Made by a program: the position numbers and the translations under genes. Below are positions 58,014-64,000 of a stretch of DNA of 64,000 nt, one piece after another. Numbering within the stretch: the stretch's first letter is position 1; the number at the start of each line of letters is the position of its first letter. The stretch is from positions 1 to 64,000 of the forward strand of contig JAGQUM010000031.1 in the NCBI GenBank assembly GCA_020438485.1, in the 5' to 3' direction. The notes below the pieces were generated by a model that had not been told where the DNA came from, ran no database searches, and saw only the letters and a program-made list of their open reading frames with translations. Origin of the DNA: Thermoleophilia bacterium. Lineage in GTDB: Bacteria; Actinomycetota; Thermoleophilia; Miltoncostaeales; Miltoncostaeaceae.

Positions 58014-59552
58014 ATGAGCCTCGACGCGCCCGACGCCCCCGCCGACATCCGCCGCCTCGCGGTGATCGACATGGGGTCCAACAGCTTCCGCCTGGTCGTG
58101 TTCCACCATGTGCCGGGGCACTGGTTCCGCCTGGTCGACGAGATCCGCGAGCCCGTGCGGCTGTCGGAAGGGGTGCGCAACGGCAGGCTGCGGCGGCGGG
58201 CTCTGGCCCGCGCGCACCGCGCCGCCGAGCTGTACGCGGCGTACTGCCGGTCGGCCGGCATCGACGTGGTCGACGCCGTCGCCACCAGCGCCGTCCGCGA
58301 CGCCGAGAACCAGGACGAGGCGGTCGAGGCCATCAGCGCGGGCGGAGTGCTGCCGGTGCGCGTGCTCAGTGAGGACGAGGAGGCGCACTACGGCTTCCTC
58401 GGCGCCGTCAACGCCACGACCATCACGGACGGTTGGTTCCTCGACATCGGCGGCGGCAGCCTGCAGGTGGGAGACGTGCGCGACAGGGAGCTGGTGCGCT
58501 CCATGAGCCGCCCGCTGGGTGCGGTTCGGCTGACCGAGGCGTTCCTCTCCGGCGACCAACAGTCCTCCGGCGAGGTGAAGAGGCTGCGCGCCCACGTGCG
58601 CGACGCGCTCGGCGAGGTCAAGTGGATCGCCCCCCGCGGCGGACGCCTGGTGGGTGTCGGCGGTGCCATCCGCACGCTGGCGGTCATGCACCAGCGCCGC
58701 GAGAACCATCCCCTGTTCGACCCGCAGGGTTACCTGCTGACGCGCGCGCACATCGGGGAGCTGCTGCGCGACCTCCTGGCGTCGCCGGCGCCGAAGCGCG
58801 ACTCGCTGCCGGGACTCAAGACCGACCGGGCCGACATCATCCTCGCGGCGGCCCTGGCGGTGGACGAGGTGCTGCACGCCACCGGCGCGGACGGCGTCGA
58901 GGTGTGCGCCCACGGCCTGCGCGAGGGCGTGATGTACGAGCACTACGTGCCGGGCGACGCGCAGCTCATCACCGACGTGCGGCGCACGTCGGTGATCAAC
59001 GCCGCCGAGCGCTTCGGCTACATGAAGGCGCATTCCGAGCACGTCGCCCGCCTCGCGCTGGCCGCGTTCGACGCCACGGCCGCCCTCGAGCTCCACCCGG
59101 CCGACCCAGGGGACCGCGAGCTCTTGTGGGCGGCGGCCATCCTGCACGACGTGGGCGTGCTGGTGGACTACAGCTCGCACCAGCGTCACTCCGGGTACCT
59201 CGTGCTCAACTCCGGGCTTCCCGGCTTCGACCACCGCGAACTGGCCATCGTGTCGCTGCTGGTGCGGGGCCACCGCAAGGGCATGCCGTCCCCCGGCCCG
59301 TACGCGCCCCTGTTGCGCCGCGGCGACGAGGACGCCCTCGCGGTGTGCGCGGCGGTCCTGCGCCTGGCCGAGCAGCTCGACCGCTCCCGGGCCGGCGAGG
59401 TCCGCGGCGTGCGGTGCGCGGTGCGCGACGGCGCGCTGGTGGTGGGCCTGGAGTGCGACGGCGACCCGACGCTCGCCCTGTGGTCGGCCGAGCGCGAGCA
59501 GGACGCGGTCCAGCGCGCCTTCGGCCTGCGGCTGGAGTTGGAGGCCGTGTAG
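58014..59552 (+). CDS. Ppx/GppA phosphatase with HD domain
   Basis: A 512-residue protein of the exopolyphosphatase/guanosine pentaphosphatase family. Actin-like ATPase-fold motifs: [50 protein letters not shown] and [12 protein letters not shown]. The C-terminal HD-type domain has [10 protein letters not shown] and [21 protein letters not shown]. It hydrolyses polyphosphate and/or pppGpp, hence a stringent-response or phosphate-storage role. ATG 58014 is the first Met after a noncoding gap. Confidence 0.92.
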   Translation: MSLDAPDAPADIRRLAVIDMGSNSFRLVVFHHVPGHWFRLVDEIREPVRLSEGVRNGRLRRRALARAHRAAELYAAYCRSAGIDVVDAVATSAVRDAENQDEAVEAISAGGVLPVRVLSEDEEAHYGFLGAVNATTITDGWFLDIGGGSLQVGDVRDRELVRSMSRPLGAVRLTEAFLSGDQQSSGEVKRLRAHVRDALGEVKWIAPRGGRLVGVGGAIRTLAVMHQRRENHPLFDPQGYLLTRAHIGELLRDLLASPAPKRDSLPGLKTDRADIILAAALAVDEVLHATGADGVEVCAHGLREGVMYEHYVPGDAQLITDVRRTSVINAAERFGYMKAHSEHVARLALAAFDATAALELHPADPGDRELLWAAAILHDVGVLVDYSSHQRHSGYLVLNSGLPGFDHRELAIVSLLVRGHRKGMPSPGPYAPLLRRGDEDALAVCAAVLRLAEQLDRSRAGEVRGVRCAVRDGALVVGLECDGDPTLALWSAEREQDAVQRAFGLRLELEAV

Positions 59553-59595
59553 CGTGGACATCGCCCTGCACGCACGCACCGAGGGGATCCGCCGC

Positions 59596-60474
59596 ATGAT
59601 CACCGGAAGCCTTGTGGCCGTCGTCACGCCGATGACCGACGACGGCGCGCTCGACCTGGACGCGTACCGCGCCCTCATCGACTGGCACGTCGAATCCGGC
59701 ACGGCCGCCATCGTCGCCGTCGGCACCACCGGCGAGTCCCCCACCGTCGACGTGGACGAGCACGTCGAGCTCATCCGCGTCGCGGTCGAGCAGTGCGCGG
59801 GCCGCATCCCCGTCGTCGCGGGCACCGGTGCGAACTCCACCGGCGAGGCCATCCACCTCACCAGGGCCGCCGCTGAGGCGGGCGCCGCCATGACGCTGCA
59901 GGTGGCTCCGTACTACAACCGGCCCACGCAGGAGGGCCTGTACCGGCACTACCGCGCCATCGCCGAGGAGGGCGGGCTGCCGGTGATCCTCTACAACGTT
60001 CCCGGCCGCACCGTCGCCGACATCGCCGACGACACGGTGATGCGCCTGGCCGAGTTGCCGGGCGTGGTGGGCCTGAAGGACGCCACGGGCGACGTGGGGC
60101 GCGGCGCGGCCCTGCTGGGTCGCCTGCCCGAGGACTTCGCCGTCTACAGCGGCAACGATGACGCCGCCCTGGCGCTGATGGCGGTCGGCGCCCACGGCGT
60201 CATCTCGGTCACGGCCAACGTCGCGCCGGCCGAGATGGCCCGCATGTGCGCGGCGATGCTTGCGGGGGACCTTGCCGAGGCCAACGCCCTGAACCGGCGG
60301 CTGATGCCGCTGCACCGCGACCTGTTCGTGGAGGCCAACCCGATCCCGGTGAAATGGGCACTCGCGCGGATGGGCCGCTGCGGCGAGGCCATCCGACTGC
60401 CGCTGACCGCGCCGTCGGACGCCGCCCGAGAGGTCATCACCGCCGCCCTGCGCGCGGCGGGCGTCGCGCCCTGA
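59596..60474 (+). CDS. dapA: 4-hydroxy-tetrahydrodipicolinate synthase
   Basis: Condenses pyruvate with aspartate semialdehyde in lysine/diaminopimelate synthesis. The 292-residue protein has [14 protein letters not shown], the Tyr in [18 protein letters not shown], and the Schiff-base Lys in [13 protein letters not shown] 59596 is preceded by GAGGGG at 8 nt and gives the standard length; a GTG at 59554 would add 14 unconserved residues. It follows the ppx-like gene by 43 bp. Confidence 0.95.
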   Translation: MITGSLVAVVTPMTDDGALDLDAYRALIDWHVESGTAAIVAVGTTGESPTVDVDEHVELIRVAVEQCAGRIPVVAGTGANSTGEAIHLTRAAAEAGAAMTLQVAPYYNRPTQEGLYRHYRAIAEEGGLPVILYNVPGRTVADIADDTVMRLAELPGVVGLKDATGDVGRGAALLGRLPEDFAVYSGNDDAALALMAVGAHGVISVTANVAPAEMARMCAAMLAGDLAEANALNRRLMPLHRDLFVEANPIPVKWALARMGRCGEAIRLPLTAPSDAAREVITAALRAAGVAP

Positions 60475-60483
60475 CGGCCGCCG

Positions 60484-60819
60484 TCAGCCGCCGGCGCGCT
60501 TGACCCGGTAGACCTTCTCCAGGTGGGACTGCACCGCGTCGCGGTGGTCGCCCTGGATCTCCACCACGCCGTCCTTCAGGGCTCCCCCCGCACCGCACAG
60601 CCTCTTGAGCTCCTTCAGCACCCGGTCGGCGTCGGCCGCCGGAAGGCCCGTGGCCAGCGTCACCGTCTTGCCCTTACGCCCCGCCGACGTGCGCGACACG
60701 CGCACGATGCCGTCGGACCTCGCAGCGGCCGCGGGGGCCGCGACGGGCTGCCGGACGCGACCGCCCTCCGTGCTGTAGACCGGTGTGGCGTCGTCGTGTC
60801 GGCGGCGGGAGGACGGCAT
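60484..60819 (-). CDS. SUI1/eIF1-like translation factor (YciH type)
   Basis: A 111-residue protein with a disordered basic N terminus and a SUI1 fold: VRVSRTSAGRKGKTVTLATGLP, VLKELKRLCGAGGALKDGVVEIQGDHRDAV. Bacterial SUI1 proteins are thought to influence initiation fidelity and stress translation. That may matter in a genome with many leaderless mRNAs, but this is inference. ATG 60819 lies 11 nt after TATCAT, which is half of a bidirectional element shared with cysH. Convergent with dapA, 9 bp apart. Confidence 0.9.
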   Translation of the reverse strand: MPSSRRRHDDATPVYSTEGGRVRQPVAAPAAAARSDGIVRVSRTSAGRKGKTVTLATGLPAADADRVLKELKRLCGAGGALKDGVVEIQGDHRDAVQSHLEKVYRVKRAGG

Positions 60820-60830
60820 TACTGATACCG

Positions 60831-60840
60831 ATGATAACGT
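60831..60840. promoter_or_regulatory. Bidirectional -10 element (AnnnTAnnnT) between the SUI1 and cysH genes
   Basis: ATGATAACGT reads TATCAT leftward (11 nt before ATG 60819) and TAACGT rightward (6 nt before ATG 60847), sharing the central TA. It is the second such element in the window. Confidence 0.55.
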
Positions 60841-60846
60841 GACCTC

Positions 60847-61557
60847 ATGGCTGATGGGGTGATGACGCGCGCCGAGGCGGACGAGGCCGCACGACGGTTC
60901 GACGGCGGCGACCCGCAGGACCTGCTCGCGTGGGCCGCCGACCGCTTCGCGGGACGGATCGTGCTGACGTGCTCGTGGCAGATGCAGTCGAGCGTCCTCA
61001 TCCACATGACCCGCCCGTTCGCCGACGCGATACGCGTGGTCGACCTGGACACGGGCCTGCTGTTCCCCGAGACATACGCCACCCGCGACGCGCTGGCGGC
61101 GCGCTACGGCCTCGAGCTCGAGACCTTCGTGCCCGAGCGGACCGTCGCCGAGCAGGCCGCCGACGAGGGGCCCGAGCTGTGGGCCCGCGACCCGGACCGG
61201 TGCTGCGCGCTGCGCAAGGTGGCGCCGCTCTCACGCGCGCTGGAGGGCGCCGACGCGTGGATCACCGGCATCCGCCGCGCGCAGAGCGACACGCGGGCCG
61301 ACGCCCGCCCGGTGGAGCTCGACGAGGCCCGCGGCGTCGCGAAGATCCAGCCCCTCGTGGCCTGGAGCGACGAGGACGTGATGGGCTACCTGTACGCCCA
61401 CGACATCCCGTACAACCCGCTGCACGACCGGGGCTACCCCTCCATCGGGTGCGTGCCGTGCACGCGCGCGGTGGCGCCGGGTGAGGACCCCCGGGCGGGC
61501 CGCTGGGCGGGGACGGGCAAGACCGAATGCGGACTGCACCTGCCACGCGCGTCCTAG
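60847..61557 (+). CDS. cysH: Adenylyl-sulfate (APS) reductase, [4Fe-4S] type
   Basis: A 236-residue assimilatory enzyme that reduces APS to sulfite. The nucleotide-binding region is VLTCSWQMQSSVLIHM. The two cysteine pairs RCCALRK and GCVPCTR mark the iron-sulfur (APS-specific) branch rather than the PAPS enzyme. The catalytic Cys is in the C-terminal KTECGLH. Leaderless start 6 nt after TAACGT. No other sulfur genes are adjacent. Its stop codon TAG is reused as part of the next gene's -10 box. Confidence 0.93.
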   Translation: MADGVMTRAEADEAARRFDGGDPQDLLAWAADRFAGRIVLTCSWQMQSSVLIHMTRPFADAIRVVDLDTGLLFPETYATRDALAARYGLELETFVPERTVAEQAADEGPELWARDPDRCCALRKVAPLSRALEGADAWITGIRRAQSDTRADARPVELDEARGVAKIQPLVAWSDEDVMGYLYAHDIPYNPLHDRGYPSIGCVPCTRAVAPGEDPRAGRWAGTGKTECGLHLPRAS

Positions 61558-61560
61558 ACT
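61555..61560 (+). promoter_or_regulatory. -10 box (TAGACT) for the DUF454 gene, overlapping the cysH stop
   Basis: The box is exactly 7 nt before ATG 61568, and its first three bases are the cysH stop codon. Confidence 0.5.
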
Positions 61561-61567
61561 GACCCGC

Positions 61568-61978
61568 ATGACCGACGACGCCCCCCGCCCGTCCCGCGTG
61601 ACGCGCTGGCTGTGGTGGGTGGCCGCGTACGCGCTTCTCGGGCTGGCCGTCGCGGGCATCGTGCTGCCGCTGCTGCCGGCGACGCCGTTCGCCATCGCCG
61701 CCGCGTTCGCCGCCGCGCGGGGTTCCGAGCGCCTGCACGCCCGGCTGACGGCCCACCCGGCGCTGGGGCCCGCCATCGAGGACTGGGGCACCGAACGCGC
61801 CATCGCGCCGCGCGCCAAGGCCGCGGCGCTCGTCATGATGACCGCGTCCGGGCTGCTGACGTGGGCTGTCGCGCCGACGTTCGCGGCCGTCACGGTGTCC
61901 GGGGTGATGCTGGTGATGGGCGGCTGGATCGCCTCCCGCCCGACCCCGGGCGACCGGCGCACACGTTTGACGGCGTGA
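61568..61978 (+). CDS. DUF454 (YbaN-like) inner-membrane protein
   Basis: A 136-residue protein with a short cytoplasmic N terminus and about four hydrophobic segments. It shows the family pattern AYALLGLAVAGIVLPLLPATPFAIAAAFAAARGSERLHA and LGPAIEDW. Function unknown. The start codon follows the TAGACT box by 7 nt. Its stop overlaps the PHP gene start as GTGA, coupling the two. Confidence 0.85.
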   Translation: MTDDAPRPSRVTRWLWWVAAYALLGLAVAGIVLPLLPATPFAIAAAFAAARGSERLHARLTAHPALGPAIEDWGTERAIAPRAKAAALVMMTASGLLTWAVAPTFAAVTVSGVMLVMGGWIASRPTPGDRRTRLTA

Positions 61979-62802
61979 TCGACCTCCACTGCCACTCCAC
62001 GGCGTCGGACGGCGATCACTCCCCCGCCGAGCTGGTGCGCCTGGCGGCCGGGCGCGGCGTCCGCGTGCTGGGGCTCACCGACCACGACACGATGGCGGGC
62101 GTGGCCGAGGCCCGCGCGGAGGGCGAACGCGCCGGCGTGCGGGTGATCACGGGCGTGGAGATCAGCGTCCGGGTGGGGCGCGGCAGCATGCACATGCTGG
62201 GTTACTTCCCCGGTGATCCCCCGGACGGGCTCATGGAGCACTTCGCCGCGGCCGCCGCCCGTCGCCGGGCACGCGCGGCGGCCATGGTGGCGCGGTTGGC
62301 CGAGTTGGGCGCCCCCCTCGCGCTCGACGACGTGCTGGCCCGCGCGCGCGGCAACGTGGGGCGCCCGCACATCGCCGACGCGCTCGTCGACGCCGGGCAC
62401 TGCTCCAGCCGCCGCCAGGCGTTCGACCAATACCTGTCCGACCGCGGACCCGCCTACGTGGGGTACGACGCGCCGACCCCGCGCGCCGCCCTGGCCCTGA
62501 TCCTCGGCGCCGGGGGCGCGCCCGTGCTGGCCCACCCCGCGTCGCTGGGCCTTCCGCACGGCCAGCTGGTGTCGGAGGTGCAGCGCCTCGCGTCGCGGGG
62601 CCTCGCGGGCATCGAGGTGCACCGGCCCGAACACGACGCCCCGCGCCGACGCCTGCACGCCCGAATCGCGAAGGCCTTCCGCCTGGTGGCCTCGGGAGGG
62701 TCCGACTACCACCGTCCCGGCGAGGGCATCGCACCCGGCGACACCGGCGATCCGCCGCTCGCGCCGGGCACCGCGGACCTGCTGCTGGAGCGGGCGGGGT
62801 AA
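61975..62802 (+). CDS. PHP-domain phosphoesterase (RNase AM/YciV-like)
   Basis: A 275-residue metal-dependent phosphoesterase. Metal-binding motifs: DLHCHSTASDGDHSP, LTDHDTMAGV, Glu in TGVEIS, His in VLAHPAS and the final GSDYHR. The overall layout matches the TrpH/YciV group, in which E. coli RNase AM degrades short RNA and trims rRNA 5' ends. GTG 61975 overlaps the DUF454 stop. A GC hairpin follows at 62834. Confidence 0.88.
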   Translation: MIDLHCHSTASDGDHSPAELVRLAAGRGVRVLGLTDHDTMAGVAEARAEGERAGVRVITGVEISVRVGRGSMHMLGYFPGDPPDGLMEHFAAAAARRRARAAAMVARLAELGAPLALDDVLARARGNVGRPHIADALVDAGHCSSRRQAFDQYLSDRGPAYVGYDAPTPRAALALILGAGGAPVLAHPASLGLPHGQLVSEVQRLASRGLAGIEVHRPEHDAPRRRLHARIAKAFRLVASGGSDYHRPGEGIAPGDTGDPPLAPGTADLLLERAG

Positions 62803-62833
62803 CCGGCGGGGGCCGCCGCGCTCACCGCCCCGG

Positions 62834-62854
62834 GCGGGGGGCTCCGTCCCCCGC
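62834..62854 (+). terminator. GC hairpin after the PHP gene
   Basis: Perfect 7-bp stem GCGGGGG / CCCCCGC with a 7-base loop, in the 70-bp gap before pepF. There is no U-tract, so termination would be intrinsic-weak or Rho-assisted. Confidence 0.4.
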
Positions 62855-62858
62855 GCGC

Positions 62859-62864
62859 TAGGCT
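62859..62864 (+). promoter_or_regulatory. -10 box (TAGGCT) for the M3 peptidase gene
   Basis: The box is 8 nt before ATG 62873; no SD. Confidence 0.5.
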
Positions 62865-62872
62865 CCGCCCCC

Positions 62873-64000
62873 ATGACGACCACCGACACCACCCCCCACG
62901 ACCCCCGCGCCGCCGGCGTCCACTGGGACCTGGCCCCGCTCGTCGCCGACGCGGCCGCCGCCCGCGCCCGGCTGGCCGAGGCCCTCGACCGCGCCCGCGG
63001 GTTCGCCGACGCGTACCGCGGCAGGGTGGCCGAGCTGGACGGGCCCGGCATGGCCGCCGCGCTGGCCGAGATGGCCGCCATCGACAACGCGCTGTCGCGC
63101 GTGGGGTCGTACGCGCACCTGCGCGAATCGGTGGACGTCACGGACGAGGAGAACCGCGACCTCACGACCGCGATGGACCAGGGCATGGTGGAGGCCGGCA
63201 ACATCCTGCGGTTCTTCGAGCTGGAGTGGCTCGCCATGAACGACGGCGACGCCCGGGCCGTGGCCGATGCCCCCGAGGTGGCCGCCGACCGCCACCACCT
63301 GCTGTCGCAGCGCCGCTTCGCGCCTTTCACGCTGAGCGAGCCCGAGGAACGGATGCTGTCCGAGCGCCGGCCGGCAGCCGCGGCCGCGTGGCAGACCCTC
63401 TTCAGCCAGGTGGTGTCCACCCTGGAGGTGCCGTTCGACGCCGGCGACGGCAAGGGGGAGCGCCCCCACACGGTGGACCTGCTGCTGGCCTACGTCCGCG
63501 ACCCGGACCGCGACCTGCGCCGCCGCGCGCTGGAGACGCTGTACGGGGCGCTGCGCCCACACACGCCGACGCTCGCCCACTGCTACGACACGCTCGTCGG
63601 CGACCGTCTCAGCATGGACCGCGTGCGCGGGCACGAGGACCCCATGGACGCCACGCACCTCAACAACGAGCTCGAGCGCCACGTCGTCGAGAACATGATG
63701 GGCGCCGTGGAGGCCCATTACCCCCTGGCCCAGCGCTGGTTCCGCGCCAAGGCGGGCCTGCTGGGGCTGGATCGGCTGGCGCTGTGGGACCAGTACGCTC
63801 CCCTCGGCGACGCGCGCGCCGTGCGCTACGACGAGGCCACCCGCATCATCGACACGTCGTTCGGGCGCTTCTCGCCCGGCATCGCGGACATCGCGCGCGG
63901 CTTCTTCGAGGACCGCCGCGTCGACGCCGAGCCCCGCACGGGCAAACGGGGCGGCGCGTTCTGCTCGTCCGTGGCCCAGGACGCCCGGCCGTACGTGCTG
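62873..64000 (+). CDS. pepF: Oligoendopeptidase F-type M3 metallopeptidase (3' truncated by window)
   Basis: The first 376 codons of an M3B-family cytosolic oligopeptidase. The visible part is the helical N-terminal lid (WDLAPLVADAAAARARLAEAL; AHLRESVDVTDEENRDL; FELEWLAM) and the start of the catalytic region (YDTLVGDRLSMDRVRGHEDPMDATHLNNEL; GKRGGAFCSS). The HExxH zinc motif should lie just beyond the window edge and is not seen. The leaderless start is set by TAGGCT 8 nt upstream. The frame is uninterrupted to the last base. Confidence 0.88.
   Translation, partial: MTTTDTTPHDPRAAGVHWDLAPLVADAAAARARLAEALDRARGFADAYRGRVAELDGPGMAAALAEMAAIDNALSRVGSYAHLRESVDVTDEENRDLTTAMDQGMVEAGNILRFFELEWLAMNDGDARAVADAPEVAADRHHLLSQRRFAPFTLSEPEERMLSERRPAAAAAWQTLFSQVVSTLEVPFDAGDGKGERPHTVDLLLAYVRDPDRDLRRRALETLYGALRPHTPTLAHCYDTLVGDRLSMDRVRGHEDPMDATHLNNELERHVVENMMGAVEAHYPLAQRWFRAKAGLLGLDRLALWDQYAPLGDARAVRYDEATRIIDTSFGRFSPGIADIARGFFEDRRVDAEPRTGKRGGAFCSSVAQDARPYVL

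Overview
The window is a very GC-rich stretch (roughly 70% by eye) of a bacterial chromosome. The 16S rRNA 5' end at the left edge, DesK/NarL-type signalling, an actinobacterial-type SerC, an LpqY-SugABC-like sugar importer and pervasive leaderless gene starts all point to an actinomycete (Actinomycetota). I infer Thermoleophilia/Solirubrobacterales, but a rRNA comparison would be needed to settle that. I see no insertion sequence, prophage, CRISPR array or tRNA; this is compact core chromosome.

Layout. 1-766: 5' end of a 16S gene on the minus strand with its leader, boxA-like element and promoter. 767-8230 (minus): tyrS, 3-methyladenine glycosylase, argH, a DegT aminotransferase, citramalate synthase and leuB. 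8403-12747 (plus): a four-gene trehalose/maltooligosaccharide ABC importer with palindromic operators, facing a GH13 glucosidase. 14462-16603: a membrane protein with two TM-GGDEF units in tandem. 17256-21695 (minus): a SatD-like regulator with a small membrane partner, a DesK/NarL two-component pair and a two-gene ABC exporter. 21802-25492 (minus): leuD, leuC, leuA. 25809-27225 (plus): a sugar-transfer-type ATP-grasp gene followed by a decayed DUF488 gene. 27544-31854 (minus): serC, serA, ilvC, ilvN. Together with cimA and leuABCD this supplies much of Ile/Leu/Val/Ser synthesis, but no ilvB is next to ilvN.

31933-39479: membrane proteins, a LysR regulator facing a methyltransferase plus FAD-monooxygenase pair, an EcsC protein, and a secreted homologue of vertebrate-type peptidylarginine deiminase. 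39616-42796: gatCAB operon. 42830-45959: a copper-handling CopC/CopD fusion preceded by a 28-residue peptide, then a membrane-anchored unknown diverging from heme A synthase. 45970-50983: TraR/DksA-type zinc finger, secreted cell-wall-type protein, M42 peptidase, RodZ-like protein, zinc-finger rhomboid and a small membrane protein. 51042-54529: glycine-betaine/choline-type importer (OpuC-like). 54526-64000: ABC-F ATPase, RNase D, a tiny Cys/His protein, Ppx/GppA-HD phosphatase, dapA, SUI1-like factor, APS reductase, DUF454, PHP phosphoesterase and the start of an M3 oligopeptidase.

The most striking architecture is in the starts and stops. About nineteen genes have a TAnnnT box placed 6-9 nt before the start codon with no ribosome-binding site, which is the signature of leaderless mRNAs. 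Two divergent gene pairs share a symmetric AnnnTAnnnT box. Three convergent pairs share one CTAG for both stop codons. Many operon junctions use 4-bp ATGA/GTGA overlaps, and one appears to use CTGA.
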